The notes: generated by a model from the sequence alone, not told the origin. Positions 1 through 9,602 are shown, counted from the first letter of the stretch. The stretch: 64,000 bases of DNA from Actinomycetaceae bacterium TAE3-ERU4 (GCA_019218365.1 JAHUUJ010000002.1:1-64000), one strand, 5' to 3'. Program-made: numbers and translations.

Positions 1-795
1 AGAACATCAAATCGTTTTGTTTCTTTGGCTGGTGTTACGGCGGATCTTTCTCGTGAGGATCTTAAGGGTATAAAAGATATGCCGGTGTTTAATAAAAGCG
101 ATTTAGAAACCATAATTAGGGTAACGGGTTCGACCCCGCAAGGTCTACTAGCTTTACACAACGCACTAACAAACTACCGAGGTGCGCATGTTGGAGCGCT
201 GGTTAGTAAGTATTCGAATAAAGAAGAAGCTCAGTTAGCAGTCGAAAAATATTTAAGTAATGATGCTTATCTTGAAGGGTCTTTTATTAAAAGTATTTCT
301 CAAGCATCTTTAGGGCATAGTTATGATGAGTATCAGGCGCTAAAAATCTGGATAGAGTTAAGTAAAACGATAGAAAGAATACCCGCCATTCTAGATAGTG
401 ACCTGCCTGAGAATCTTTCTGCGCAAGACTTACAAAACGGTAAAACACAACTGGCGAACATTATCCAAAAAACCAAAACCCAAAACAAAAACCCAGATGA
501 ACTCACCACCCAAACCCTAATGTACCGGCAGTTGGATATAACCAGAGAACTATACAAAAACAAAATAATTAACCTAGAAGATATTCATTACTGCGCTAAA
601 TTAAATGGTCAGGAAAGAAACCTAAATAACTGGTTCTCGGCTGGAAAGTTTCCTAGCAAAATACAAATAGAACATGATGAAAATTTAAAACTTATCCTAG
701 TAGATGCCGGAAAAGACAGCTATGACACTGTTGTTTACCTCAATAGAATCTCTAAAAGATTGAGCGAAGAATCTCTTCTTTCGTATTCAAAATAA
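1..795 (+). CDS. Hypothetical protein, 3' portion (5' end outside window)
   Basis: The frame is open from the first base of the window to the TAA at 793-795. A TTG at 25 could serve as a start but has no ribosome-binding site, so the gene most likely begins upstream. The visible 264 residues are hydrophilic, rich in Lys, Asn, Glu and Leu, with no membrane segment and no motif I recognise. Codon choice is AT-rich compared with the pur genes downstream, which may mean acquired DNA. I cannot assign a function. Confidence 0.6.
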   Translation, partial: RTSNRFVSLAGVTADLSREDLKGIKDMPVFNKSDLETIIRVTGSTPQGLLALHNALTNYRGAHVGALVSKYSNKEEAQLAVEKYLSNDAYLEGSFIKSISQASLGHSYDEYQALKIWIELSKTIERIPAILDSDLPENLSAQDLQNGKTQLANIIQKTKTQNKNPDELTTQTLMYRQLDITRELYKNKIINLEDIHYCAKLNGQERNLNNWFSAGKFPSKIQIEHDENLKLILVDAGKDSYDTVVYLNRISKRLSEESLLSYSK

Positions 796-825
796 ATCTT
801 TGTCCATAGTAAGTGATTTGTGGTT

Positions 826-1059
826 ATGGGTTTTAGTAAGTTGTTTTTTGTAAGTGGGTTAGCTGTTGGGGTGTTTTTTGGGTGTACGCCTAGTCCTGCT
901 GTTTACGCGATGAATCATTCTAATTTCTCTTCATCTTTGGTTGGGCGTAGTGTGTTGTCTTGTGGTGTTGGTGTTTTGGGTTCGCTTGGTTCTGTTTCGT
1001 CTGGGGAGGATTTGGATCGGGTTTTGGTGGTTGTGCGTAGGCAGGCTAAAAGTAAGTAA
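826..1059 (+). CDS. Small putative secreted protein
   Basis: This 77-codon ORF starts at ATG 826; a GTG at 820 is an alternative, and neither has a clear Shine-Dalgarno. The N-terminus looks like an export signal: MGFSK, then a hydrophobic stretch, then a possible signal peptidase I site after AVYA. An FFGC sequence inside it is a poor lipobox. The mature part is Ser/Gly/Val-rich and short. Codon use is strongly skewed to T- and G-ending codons, unlike flanking genes. It ends one base before the convergent TetR gene's stop. It could be a real small secreted protein or a decayed remnant; no function is assigned. Confidence 0.4.
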   Translation: MGFSKLFFVSGLAVGVFFGCTPSPAVYAMNHSNFSSSLVGRSVLSCGVGVLGSLGSVSSGEDLDRVLVVVRRQAKSK

Positions 1060-1060
1060 C

Positions 1061-1762
1061 TTAGTGCATCACCGGGCAGATGGAAGCCTTGCGGACATCA
1101 GAGTTTGAGTTAGCCAAATCTTGGCGAGCTATTTCCACCAACTGCATGTAACGTTCGCGTGAGGTGGGACTAACTTTCGCCCCCAGTGCGCGGAGGATAT
1201 ATTCCTCAGTCTCAATAATTGTGCCCGCGTACTCGTGGGCTTCACGGGCAACAATTCCCGCGGTTAGAGTTGCGTGTATTAAACGTACCAAAGGCTCAGT
1301 GCGCCCCTCGGCAATCAGACCCTCGCGCATCGCGTCACGCAAAATTGAACGCAAAATATCTTCCACTATCGAGGCGTGCGCAGAAAGCTCCATCGCGGTC
1401 TGTGAAGAAACTGCATTACGCAAGGTAATTCCAGAAGAAAGATTCGTGGTGGCATTTAGACGCAACTGAGCTTCCACGTAAATCCGGATTCGATCAATTG
1501 GGTCCGTAACATTTTCTAGGCTCGAAGAAATCTGCTTCGCGTAGCGGCGAGTGACCTCCGTAATGTAGGCCAAAAGCAAAGATTCCTTGTCTGGAAAGTG
1601 GTTATAAACAGCGGTCCTGCCGACTTCGGCGCGGGCGGCAATCTGCGCCATAGTGATGGCTTCAAATCCCTGCTCGTTTAACAAACCAGCCAGGGCAGCA
1701 AAAAGCTTAGAACGCGTTTGTTCCCTGTGTTCAGCTAAGTTTGAGCCAATAATCTTCGGCAC
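1061..1762 (-). CDS. TetR/AcrR family transcriptional regulator
   Basis: The 233-residue protein has a TetR-type DNA-binding domain near residues 15-60, with the typical AQIAARAEVGRTAVYNHF helix-turn-helix and a following FPDKESLL segment. The rest is an all-helical ligand-binding and dimerisation region. The start is GTG at 1762, preceded by GGAGGGG at good spacing. TetR proteins usually repress a nearby gene until a small ligand binds; here the neighbours are a Nudix gene read in the same direction upstream and a small convergent ORF, so the target is unclear. Family assignment is secure, effector unknown. Confidence 0.88.
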   Translation of the reverse strand: MPKIIGSNLAEHREQTRSKLFAALAGLLNEQGFEAITMAQIAARAEVGRTAVYNHFPDKESLLLAYITEVTRRYAKQISSSLENVTDPIDRIRIYVEAQLRLNATTNLSSGITLRNAVSSQTAMELSAHASIVEDILRSILRDAMREGLIAEGRTEPLVRLIHATLTAGIVAREAHEYAGTIIETEEYILRALGAKVSPTSRERYMQLVEIARQDLANSNSDVRKASICPVMH

Positions 1763-1829
1763 TCAGACCCCTCCAAAGTAAATGACAATATGTAGCAATA
1801 ATAGCTGTATTTCGTCAGAAAGGATAGGA

Positions 1830-2381
1830 TTAGTGACCAGTAACCTGCTTTCGAATCTCTTCGATAATCGGATAATCAGCCGGTAACCATTGTAATTCCA
1901 AAACTCTTGCCCAAGGAACCCATTTAAGATTCTGGTGTCCTCCGTCGAGAGAAACTAAATCGTTTGCCCCGGCTGGATCTAGCTCGCACACCCATACTCT
2001 CATGCGCAAATCTGCGACCAGCGGCCAATCTCCATTTCCTTCATTCGGGTGATTAGCGGAAAAATCCCCATCTACCTGATTTGCGTAGACTCCACCGTCG
2101 GCATAAACCTCATGCCAAGCACGCCTAGTTTCCTCGTCAATAGCCTCGATGGTGGAATGAATACGCGGCCCAAAACGAACCTTTACCCCAAGTTCTTCGT
2201 GAAGTTCACGGCAGAGTGCAGCTCGCGGAGTTTCTCCTACTTCAACTTTTCCTCCCGGTAATTCCCACATTCCTTTCAACTCTGGCGGATAGGAACGCTG
2301 AGCGCACAGAAGCAGGGTTGGGTTATCTAAACGGTCAACAATCGCGGCGGCGGCAACTAGGTTAGTCATGGGTAAGAACAT
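1830..2381 (-). CDS. Nudix hydrolase, MutT-like (8-oxo-dGTP diphosphatase type)
   Basis: The protein carries a complete Nudix box (GGKVEVGETPRAALCREL followed by HEELGV) at about residues 43-65, fitting GX5EX7REUXEEXGU, whose glutamates bind Mg2+. The context GMWELPGG before it and the LKWVPWARV segment near the C-terminus are typical of MutT-type enzymes that clear oxidised nucleotides such as 8-oxo-dGTP. I place the start at ATG 2381, which has AAGGG just upstream; an in-frame TTG at 2405 extends the frame but has no binding site. Substrate within the MutT group is inferred. Confidence 0.85.
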   Translation of the reverse strand: MFLPMTNLVAAAAIVDRLDNPTLLLCAQRSYPPELKGMWELPGGKVEVGETPRAALCRELHEELGVKVRFGPRIHSTIEAIDEETRRAWHEVYADGGVYANQVDGDFSANHPNEGNGDWPLVADLRMRVWVCELDPAGANDLVSLDGGHQNLKWVPWARVLELQWLPADYPIIEEIRKQVTGH

Positions 2382-2573
2382 AGGCACCCTTAGCGTAAGG
2401 GTCAAAAGATAGGTTTTAAAGTAGTCCAGTTGCTACTATTTTGCTCGAATAAAAGAAAAAGAGATTTGGAAAATCTCATTATTTTTATCTTAAACCCATT
2501 AGTAAATATCTAAAAAAGTCACTTATGTTGAGCGCTTCTAGCCTCGGGCGCACAGACAGGGTAACCTTGTGCC

Positions 2574-3821
2574 GTGATTGTTTTACTTCTTGGTAGTGGT
2601 GGCCGCGAACACGCCCTAGCACGTTCCTTTAGCGCTGACCCCGAGGTGGAGCGTCTTTTAGTGGTTCCCGGTAACCCCGGTACCGCAAAAATTGCCGAAA
2701 ACGTTGCCCTCGACCCAAATAACGCTGAGGAAATGGTAGACATTGCTTTGCGTGAACGCGTCGATTTAGTTGTGGTTGGCCCGGAAGCTCCCTTGGTTAG
2801 CGGGGTAGCTCAGGCGTTGCGTGAGGCCGGATTAGCGGTATTTGGTCCCGACCGTCAGGCCGCCGCTTTGGAAGGTTCCAAGGCTTTCGCAAAAGAAATT
2901 ATGGAAGAAGCTGGGGTGCCGACTGCACAGGCACTAGTTTGTACTGACGAGGCTGCGGTACAGTCCGCGCTTGACAATTTTGGTTCTCCCTATGTCGTAA
3001 AAAACGATGGTTTAGCCGCCGGTAAGGGAGTAGTAGTTACCCTAGATCGCCAGGAAGCTTTAGATCATGCCCTCTCTTGCTTAAGTACAGAAGGTGGACG
3101 TGTTCTCATTGAAGAATACCTTGATGGGCCGGAAGTTTCTCTTTTCTGCCTCAGTGACGGTAAGACCGTGGTGCCGTTGGAGCCAGCGCAGGATTACAAG
3201 CGTCTCCTTGACGAAGGGCAAGGCCCTAACACTGGAGGAATGGGAGCCTATTCCCCACTCGGGTGGGTTCCCAATTCTCTTGCTCAGCAGGTAGTTAATG
3301 AGGTCGCGAAACCGGTAGTTGAACGCATGGCTCAACGCGGTACTCCGTTTATTGGTTTGCTGTACTGTGGATTGGCACTCACCACCTCTGGGATTCGCGT
3401 AGTCGAGTTTAATGTTCGTTTTGGAGACCCGGAAACCCAAGTGATATTGCCGCGTCTAAAAACCCCGTTGGCGCAGCTTTTACTGGCTTGTGCGCGCGGT
3501 AAATTAGCTGAGTTTGGGCCATTGAGTTGGTCGAAACAGGAGGCCATAACGGTCGTTTTGGCTGCGGCCGGCTATCCTCAGGCTCCCGAAAAGGGAGATT
3601 TGATTACTGGAATTGACGCTGCCGAAGCCGTTCCGGGTGTACATATTATTCATGCTGGGACCGCCCTTAATGAGGAAGAAGAACTTATTAGTGCCGGTGG
3701 GCGAGTACTATGTGTGACCGCTTTGGCTCCAACTGTAGCCGCCGCCCGCGAGAGCGCTTACGAAGCACTTGATAAGATTCGTTTGGAAGGTTCACATTTC
3801 AGGACTGATATTGGGCATTAA
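2574..3821 (+). CDS. purD: Phosphoribosylamine--glycine ligase
   Basis: PurD joins 5-phosphoribosylamine and glycine using ATP to give glycinamide ribonucleotide, the second step of de novo purine synthesis in the cytosol. The 415-residue length is normal. Visible signatures are the N-terminal VLLLGSGGREHALA, the ATP-grasp segment with KNDGLAAGKGVVV, TGGMGAYSP, and the C-terminal EFNVRFGDPETQ. The start is GTG 2574; no clear Shine-Dalgarno precedes it, so it may be leaderless or weakly translated. It opens the pur cluster that continues with an unknown gene, purC, purS, purQ and purL on the same strand. Confidence 0.97.
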   Translation: MIVLLLGSGGREHALARSFSADPEVERLLVVPGNPGTAKIAENVALDPNNAEEMVDIALRERVDLVVVGPEAPLVSGVAQALREAGLAVFGPDRQAAALEGSKAFAKEIMEEAGVPTAQALVCTDEAAVQSALDNFGSPYVVKNDGLAAGKGVVVTLDRQEALDHALSCLSTEGGRVLIEEYLDGPEVSLFCLSDGKTVVPLEPAQDYKRLLDEGQGPNTGGMGAYSPLGWVPNSLAQQVVNEVAKPVVERMAQRGTPFIGLLYCGLALTTSGIRVVEFNVRFGDPETQVILPRLKTPLAQLLLACARGKLAEFGPLSWSKQEAITVVLAAAGYPQAPEKGDLITGIDAAEAVPGVHIIHAGTALNEEEELISAGGRVLCVTALAPTVAAARESAYEALDKIRLEGSHFRTDIGH

Positions 3822-3874
3822 AAGTTCCTCTTGGTCCGTTAGTTAGTAGTTTTTATCTACCTTTGGAGTATCGA

Positions 3875-4762
3875 ATGGATGAGCAAGCCGGTTCCGTGAG
3901 TTCGGCCCCGGATGGCCCCGCACCCACTGATGAACAACTGGAGCGACTGTTAGAGCAGACTCGCCACCAGTTGCGTCACGGTACTCAACTGGCGCGTTCG
4001 ATTCGGGCTACGAGCGAGTCTCTTTTTGCGCCTTTGCGCCCGCATATTCCGCACGAAGGTGGCGGGTATGAGAGTGAATGGGTGCTTTCTGCGCAGGCGC
4101 ATTCACTGTCGCCAGAAGTAGAGTCGCTTGCCCAGCCGGTTTCTTCTTCACCTGTTCCTGAAGTAGCGCATGTCCTAGACCCGGAAGAAGCGGCTGCTCC
4201 GGCTGATCATTTGCCGACGGCGGGTCAGGTTATTTTGATTTTGGCGCAGATTCCGCAGGCATCTTGGGCGCTAGATGCCGGTGAACGTTTGGTTTCTCGC
4301 ACTGAGCTATCTGGAGTGAAAGCAAAACTTTTATTGGGTGGTCCCAAGACGGTTTTACCGGGCGAAGGAACTCGTTTACGGTCGGCTGCAGATTACTTGA
4401 ACTTCCGTGAAGAAGACCCGCAGACAGCCCTTATTTTAGTGGTGATTGATTCCCCGGTGGACGCTCATTCACGCGTGGCAAATAAGCTCCTTGAGGTGGC
4501 TCATCCGGATGCTATTTGGGGTGTGTGGGATGCGCGTCGCCCCTATGGTGAGTGCATTGATTGGATAGCCTCGCGCCCCTACGGTTTAGGAATTGACGCG
4601 ATGGCTTTGCATCACGTTTGGGAGAGCCGAAATATTGCTGAGTTTAAGCGTCTTCCGGTGTGCGTGTCCTGGCTGGATGGAGCTCCCGCTTCGCAAACCG
4701 TGTGGGACCTTTTGCAAGAAGATCGGGTTTCGTCTTCGAATGTAGAGGTTTCGGGTACGTAG
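3875..4762 (+). CDS. Hypothetical protein within the pur cluster
   Basis: This 295-residue protein starts at ATG 3875 with GGAG a few bases before it; a TTG at 3863 in frame is less likely. Residues 1-130 are acidic, Pro/Ala/Ser/Gln-rich and probably disordered, including an early helical Gln/Arg/Leu segment. Residues 130-285 look folded, with hydrophobic strand-like segments (GQVILILAQI, TALILVVID) and an Asp/Trp-rich end. There is no signal peptide or membrane span and no family I recognise. Its position 54 bp after purD and 63 bp before purC suggests co-transcription, but no known purine enzyme matches it. Confidence 0.75.
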   Translation: MDEQAGSVSSAPDGPAPTDEQLERLLEQTRHQLRHGTQLARSIRATSESLFAPLRPHIPHEGGGYESEWVLSAQAHSLSPEVESLAQPVSSSPVPEVAHVLDPEEAAAPADHLPTAGQVILILAQIPQASWALDAGERLVSRTELSGVKAKLLLGGPKTVLPGEGTRLRSAADYLNFREEDPQTALILVVIDSPVDAHSRVANKLLEVAHPDAIWGVWDARRPYGECIDWIASRPYGLGIDAMALHHVWESRNIAEFKRLPVCVSWLDGAPASQTVWDLLQEDRVSSSNVEVSGT

Positions 4763-4824
4763 TTTACTGTTCGTGACACGCGGGCGGTCCGCGTGTTGGA
4801 CCGTCTGTGACGAAAGGTAAAAAA

Positions 4825-5724
4825 ATGACTTCTGCTCCGCTAATTGAGGGTTGGCGACACATCTATTCCGGTAAGGTGCGTGATTTGTATGTTCCTTTGC
4901 CCGGTGGTGAGTATGACCCTGAGCGTCATGTGCTAGTGGTGGCTTCCGACCGGATTAGCGCTTATGACTGGGTTCTTCCGACGACGATTCCTGATAAGGG
5001 AAAAATTCTTACCACGATGACCCTGTGGTGGTTTGAGCAGCTGGCCGACATTGTTCCCAACCATGTGGTTTCTACCGATGTTCCCGAGGTAGTGGCAGGT
5101 CGAGCAATGATTTGTGAACATTTGATGATGCAGCCGGTCGAGTGTGTGGTACGCGGATATTTAACGGGTTCTGGTTTGGTGGATTATCGAGCCTCGGGAA
5201 ATGTATGTGGGGTGGAGCTTCCCGCTGGTTTAACTGAGGCTTCTCGTTTGCCTGAACCGATTTTTACTCCGGCTGCGAAGGCGCAGGTGGGTGAGCATGA
5301 TGAGAATGTTAGTTTCGAGCAGGTAGCGGGAACCGTCGGTGTGGGTGTGGCGCATGATTTGCGTAATCTTTCCCAGCGGATTTACGGGCGTGCTTCTGAG
5401 CTAGCGGCTCAGCGTGGAATTATTTTGGCTGATACTAAGTTTGAGTTTGGGCAGTCGACTTTGGACGGTCCGCTAATTTTGGCAGATGAAGTTTTAACCC
5501 CGGACTCTTCGCGTTTTTGGGATGCTGAGGAATGGTGTGAGGGACGAGTAACACCTTCGTTTGATAAGCAGTATGTGCGGGATTGGCTAGTTTCTTCGGA
5601 CGCTAATTGGGATAGGTCTGGAAAACAGAATCCGCCGCCCCTACCAGCTTCGGTAGTTGCGGCTACGCGGGAACGCTACCTGGATGCTCTGGTTCGTTTG
5701 ACGGGCCGAGGGCTGGAAAGTTAA
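4825..5724 (+). CDS. purC: Phosphoribosylaminoimidazole-succinocarboxamide synthase (SAICAR synthase)
   Basis: PurC condenses CAIR with aspartate using ATP to form SAICAR. Signatures include YSGKVRDLY at the N-terminus, VVASDRISAYDW, VECVVRGYLTGSG, FTPAAKAQVGEHDENVSF and the C-terminal ADEVLTPDSSRFW with SFDKQYVRDWL. The 299-residue length fits the actinobacterial/yeast-like form. The start is ATG 4825, with GAAAGG seven bases upstream; the frame also opens at GTG 4807, which would only add a few lysine-rich residues. Confidence 0.97.
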   Translation: MTSAPLIEGWRHIYSGKVRDLYVPLPGGEYDPERHVLVVASDRISAYDWVLPTTIPDKGKILTTMTLWWFEQLADIVPNHVVSTDVPEVVAGRAMICEHLMMQPVECVVRGYLTGSGLVDYRASGNVCGVELPAGLTEASRLPEPIFTPAAKAQVGEHDENVSFEQVAGTVGVGVAHDLRNLSQRIYGRASELAAQRGIILADTKFEFGQSTLDGPLILADEVLTPDSSRFWDAEEWCEGRVTPSFDKQYVRDWLVSSDANWDRSGKQNPPPLPASVVAATRERYLDALVRLTGRGLES

Positions 5725-5800
5725 GTTTCCGCCAGCATTGGTCTGGCGGGTGGTAAAGGCCCGGTGTTACGTAACGCCGGGGGAGCGAGAAGGAGCCCAA

Positions 5801-6061
5801 ATGGGTGTAATTGTTGTTGAGGTTATGCCGAAATCAGAAATTCTAGACCCGCAGGGTAAGGCTATTTTAGGTGCTTTGCCTCGGCTTGGTTTTTCTGATT
5901 TTGTGGCTGTTCGCCAAGGTAAACGCTTTGAGATTACCGTGGACGGACCGGTGACACAGGAAGCTTTAGAGCAGGCTCGCGCGGCCGCAACGGAGCTTTT
6001 GTCTAATCCGATTATTGAAGATGTAGTGTCGGTTCGTGAGCTGGAAGGTGCAAGCGAATGA
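5801..6061 (+). CDS. purS: Phosphoribosylformylglycinamidine synthase subunit PurS
   Basis: PurS is the small structural subunit that lets PurQ (glutaminase) work with PurL (synthetase) in converting FGAR to FGAM. The 86-residue size and the pattern of an N-terminal [17 protein letters not shown], a central GF..F..VRQGK and a C-terminal [10 protein letters not shown] are typical. ATG 5801 follows AGAAGGAG at good distance; the longer upstream frame is not needed. The stop overlaps the purQ start in an ATGA, indicating translational coupling. Confidence 0.95.
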   Translation: MGVIVVEVMPKSEILDPQGKAILGALPRLGFSDFVAVRQGKRFEITVDGPVTQEALEQARAAATELLSNPIIEDVVSVRELEGASE

Positions 6062-6744
6062 CAAAGGTTGGGGTGGTAACTTTCCCCGGTACTCTCGATG
6101 ATCAGGACGCGGCCCGCGCGGTTCGTCTGGCGGGGGCTCAGCCGGTAAGTCTGTGGCACAAGGATGAGAATCTAAAAGATGTTGAGGCGGTAGTTTTGCC
6201 GGGTGGTTTTTCGTATGGGGACTACCTGCGTTGTGGCGCGATTTCGGCAATGAGTCCGATTATGTCCGAGGTTGTATCCGCTGCCAAGGAAGGTTTGCCG
6301 GTGTTGGGTATCTGCAACGGTTTCCAGGTTCTATGCGAGTCTCATCTGCTGCCTGGGGCACTAATCCGTAATGATCACCAGAAGTTTATTTGCCGTGATC
6401 AAACTCTTGAGGTGGTCAATAATGAGACTGCTTGGACAAGCGCTTTCGCCAAGGGGCAACAGATTGTTATTCCACTTAAAAATGGTGAGGGCAACTATCA
6501 GTGTAATCCGGCCGAGCTAGAACGCCTTGAGGGTCAGGGGCAGGTAGTGTTCCGCTATGTGGGAATTAATCCAAACGGGTCAATGAACGATATCGCCGGG
6601 GTCTGTAACGAGGCCGGGAACGTGGTGGGGCTAATGCCGCACCCCGAACACGCGGTTGAGGATGTCTTCGGGCCTGATGTTCCCGTGCAGAATGATGGCT
6701 TGGGACTGTTTAAGTCAGTACTGGAAAGCCTTCTCGGGAAATAG
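6058..6744 (+). CDS. purQ: Phosphoribosylformylglycinamidine synthase subunit PurQ (glutaminase)
   Basis: PurQ is the class I glutamine amidotransferase subunit that delivers ammonia to PurL. The catalytic cysteine is Cys86 in GICNGFQVL, the oxyanion region is in [16 protein letters not shown], and the His/Glu pair lies in MPHPEHAVE near the C-terminus. At 228 residues it is full length. It overlaps purS by four bases. The DnaA-box-rich gap follows and separates it from its partner purL, which is unusual for subunits of one complex. Confidence 0.96.
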   Translation: MTKVGVVTFPGTLDDQDAARAVRLAGAQPVSLWHKDENLKDVEAVVLPGGFSYGDYLRCGAISAMSPIMSEVVSAAKEGLPVLGICNGFQVLCESHLLPGALIRNDHQKFICRDQTLEVVNNETAWTSAFAKGQQIVIPLKNGEGNYQCNPAELERLEGQGQVVFRYVGINPNGSMNDIAGVCNEAGNVVGLMPHPEHAVEDVFGPDVPVQNDGLGLFKSVLESLLGK

Positions 6745-6745
6745 G

Positions 6746-7141
6746 TTATACACACCTTTTCCACGATTTTCTTTTCACGGTTCACAACCCTGTGGATAAA
6801 CCTTGTGGATAGAAATGTGGAAAGTTGTGGATAGAAGGTTGAAAGAGGGTCGAGATTGCCGGAACGGCGGGGAAAAATGGTAGCACCTAAAGTTTTGGTT
6901 GAGGGTTTACTCTTTGCAGCCTTCTTGATTGAAACCTTGAATTTATAAGGAAAAGTGCTGATTTGCGAGGGTTTGCGGTGAAAATTCGCGCAATCTTCCC
7001 GAAATTAACACTTGCAAGTCTTCAGAAATAAGAAAAACTCGGAGTTTGTCCACAAGAATTCCTCTCGACTGTGGATAACTCTTGTGGACAAGGCTGTGGA
7101 TAAGAGGTGTTGAAATCTCTTAAACCCTGGTTTTATCCACT
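6746..7141. promoter_or_regulatory. Cluster of DnaA-box-like sites between purQ and purL
   Basis: The 430 bp between purQ and purL has no credible gene. It contains nine close matches to the DnaA box TTATCCACA/TTATNCACA. On the plus strand: TTATACACA 6746, TTGTCCACA 7046, TTATCCACT 7133. In the inverse orientation: TGTGGATAA at 6791, 7070 and 7095, TGTGGATAG at 6804 and 6826, TGTGGACAA at 7083. A looser TGTGGAAAG lies at 6816. The boxes form two groups, about 6746-6834 and 7046-7141, flanking a more AT-rich middle. That layout resembles a replication origin or a DnaA-titration locus; the true role is unknown from sequence alone. Confidence 0.75.
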
Positions 7142-7174
7142 AAACTACCTTTAGTAACAATCTACGGAGTAAAG

Positions 7175-9571
7175 ATGACCGCTTCCGCTAAGACCAACTC
7201 TTCCCCCGACGAAACCCCAAAACATTCCCGCGAACACTACGATACTGTAGAAAATGCGGCCGCCACCTCGGAGCAGGAAATGCCCTACGCCGAGTTGGGC
7301 CTGAAAGAATCCGAGTACGAAAACATTAAAACGCTCCTGGGGCGTCGCCCCACCAACGCCGAACTGGCAATGTACTCGGTTATGTGGTCCGAACACTGCT
7401 CGTATAAATCCTCGAAAAAACACCTCCGGAAGTTCGGGGAAAAAACGACCCCAGAAATGCGCCAGCACCTACTGGTCGGAATGGGTCAAAACGCCGGCGT
7501 AGTGGATATTGGGGACGGGTATGCGGTGACTTTCAAGGTGGAGTCACACAATCATCCCTCCTTTGTGGAGCCGTATCAGGGTGCCGCTACCGGTGTGGGG
7601 GGAATCGTTCGTGACATCATGTCGATGGGCGCTCGCCCAGTAGCCGTAATGGATCAGTTGCGTTTTGGGGATGTTAACCATCCTGACACTGCCCGTGTAG
7701 TTCACGGTGTGGTTGCTGGTGTAGGTGGATACGGTAACTGCCTAGGATTGCCAAATATCGGTGGAGAAACCGAATTTGATTCTTCTTACCAGGGTAACCC
7801 GCTGGTAAACGCGCTGTGTGTGGGGGTGCTTAAGCACGAGGATATTCACCTGGCCAACGCTACGGGAGTTGGTAACCACGTAATTCTCTTTGGCGCACGC
7901 ACCGGTGGGGACGGAATTGGGGGAGCTTCCATCTTGGCTTCCGAAACCTTTGAAGATGGTATGCCCGCTAAGCGGCCCTCAGTACAGGTCGGCGACCCTT
8001 TCATGGAAAAGGTGCTCATTGAGTGCTGTCTAGAACTGTTCTCCTCTCGTGTTGTAGAGGGGATTCAGGACTTGGGAGCAGCCGGAATTTCCTGTGCGAC
8101 TTCCGAACTAGCTTCCAACGGCGACTCAGGCATGCACGTTGATCTTGAAAAAGTGCTTTTGCGTGATCCGTCGCTAACCGCCGGGGAAATTCTTATGTCC
8201 GAATCCCAAGAGCGCATGATGTGTGTGGTAACCCCTGAAAATCTTGCAGCTTTTGAGGAAATCCTTACCAAGTGGGACGTCGAATATTCTGTCATTGGCA
8301 CGGTGACTGGAAATGGTCGCCTGACCATCGACCATCACGGACACCGAATCGTTGATGTTGATCCCAAGAGTGTCGCGCACGAGGGGCCTGAATATGATCG
8401 ACCCTACCGTCGCCCGCTTTGGCTCGATGAATTGCAGGCAAACGGTACTGCAGACCTGCCGCGTCCACGTACCGCCGCCGAAATCAGCGAAGCTGTTCTA
8501 AAGATGGTTGCCAGCCCCAACCAGGCGGCTAAGAGCTGGGTAACTGACCAGTATGACCGTTACGTGCAAGGAAATACTGCTCTAGCTCAGCCCGATGACG
8601 CTGGGGTGGTTCGTGTGGTTGAAGAAACCGGTCTGGGAATTGCCCTATCTACCGACGCTAACGGGCGCTTCTCTAAACTTGATCCCTACGTTGGTGCGCA
8701 GCAGGCCCTGGCCGAGTCTTATCGTAACGTTTGTACGGTTGGCGCCCGTCCGCTCGCGGTTACGGACTGCCTCAACTTCGGTTCCCCGGAAGATCCGGAC
8801 GCGATGTGGCAGCTAGTTCAAGCGATTGAGGGTCTGGCCGAGGCTTGTCGAGTAATGTCGGTACCGGTCACCGGCGGTAACGTTTCGCTATACAACTCTT
8901 CGGGTGCAGAAAAGTCGCGCCCTGACTCGTCTATTAATCCCACCCCGGTTGTTGGGGTGTTGGGGGTAATGGACGATGTTCGTCGCGCTAACCCTTCCGG
9001 TTGGAAGGAAGAAGGACTGGCCTTGGTTCTACTCGGTTTAACTGCTGATGAACTTGATGGTTCTGCCTGGGCGCGTGATATTCACGGGCACCTTGGTGGC
9101 CTGCCTCCGAAGGTTGACCTAGAAGCAGAAATGGCGCTGGGGCGAGTTTTGCTCGCTCTGTCCGAGGCGGATGGCGGAGCTTTGGTCGCGGCGGCTCACG
9201 ACTGCTCTGCTGGTGGTCTGATTCAGACTCTGGTAGATGGGTGTCTACGTTATGGAGTGGGAGCTTCGGTAGATTTGTCGGGAGCTTGCAAACTATCAAA
9301 GCTTGACACTTTTGAGATGCTCTTTAGTGAGTCGGGAGCACGTTGTGTACTGGCTGTTCCTGAGGGGGTCTTGCCTGCCGTTGAGGCCGCCGCGCAAGCA
9401 GAGAATGTTGCCTTTGGAAGAATTGGTACTACGGGTGGTCAAATGTTGACTGTAACCGGGGCTGATTCCTTCAATGAAACTACCGGCGAGCCGGTTGAGG
9501 GTGATTTGCTTATCTTCGATTTGGATGAACTGCGTTTGGCGAGTGAAAAGACCCTGCCTTCACATTTCTAA
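7175..9571 (+). CDS. purL: Phosphoribosylformylglycinamidine synthase subunit PurL
   Basis: PurL uses ATP and PurQ-derived ammonia to turn FGAR into FGAM. At 798 residues it is the small bacterial form that needs separate PurS and PurQ. Visible signatures include [45 protein letters not shown], a second repeat half with NFGSPEDPD and [10 protein letters not shown], and a C-terminal AHDCSAGGL. The start is ATG 7175 preceded by CGGAG. The first 35 residues are a hydrophilic extension before the conserved domain. Confidence 0.97.
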   Translation: MTASAKTNSSPDETPKHSREHYDTVENAAATSEQEMPYAELGLKESEYENIKTLLGRRPTNAELAMYSVMWSEHCSYKSSKKHLRKFGEKTTPEMRQHLLVGMGQNAGVVDIGDGYAVTFKVESHNHPSFVEPYQGAATGVGGIVRDIMSMGARPVAVMDQLRFGDVNHPDTARVVHGVVAGVGGYGNCLGLPNIGGETEFDSSYQGNPLVNALCVGVLKHEDIHLANATGVGNHVILFGARTGGDGIGGASILASETFEDGMPAKRPSVQVGDPFMEKVLIECCLELFSSRVVEGIQDLGAAGISCATSELASNGDSGMHVDLEKVLLRDPSLTAGEILMSESQERMMCVVTPENLAAFEEILTKWDVEYSVIGTVTGNGRLTIDHHGHRIVDVDPKSVAHEGPEYDRPYRRPLWLDELQANGTADLPRPRTAAEISEAVLKMVASPNQAAKSWVTDQYDRYVQGNTALAQPDDAGVVRVVEETGLGIALSTDANGRFSKLDPYVGAQQALAESYRNVCTVGARPLAVTDCLNFGSPEDPDAMWQLVQAIEGLAEACRVMSVPVTGGNVSLYNSSGAEKSRPDSSINPTPVVGVLGVMDDVRRANPSGWKEEGLALVLLGLTADELDGSAWARDIHGHLGGLPPKVDLEAEMALGRVLLALSEADGGALVAAAHDCSAGGLIQTLVDGCLRYGVGASVDLSGACKLSKLDTFEMLFSESGARCVLAVPEGVLPAVEAAAQAENVAFGRIGTTGGQMLTVTGADSFNETTGEPVEGDLLIFDLDELRLASEKTLPSHF

Positions 9572-9602
9572 AATATTTCTGGTGTAGTACTAGAACACTT
9601 TG

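Noticed and set aside
2461-2486. Small GAGATTT/AAATCTC hairpin followed by ATTATTTTT as a terminator
   Set aside because: No plus-strand gene lies upstream of it; it is in the divergent region between the Nudix gene and purD, so the likeness is probably accidental.
6746-7141. Calling the DnaA-box cluster the chromosomal oriC outright
   Set aside because: No dnaA, dnaN, rpmH or parAB genes are nearby and gene orientation does not switch here, so it is reported only as a candidate DnaA-binding locus.
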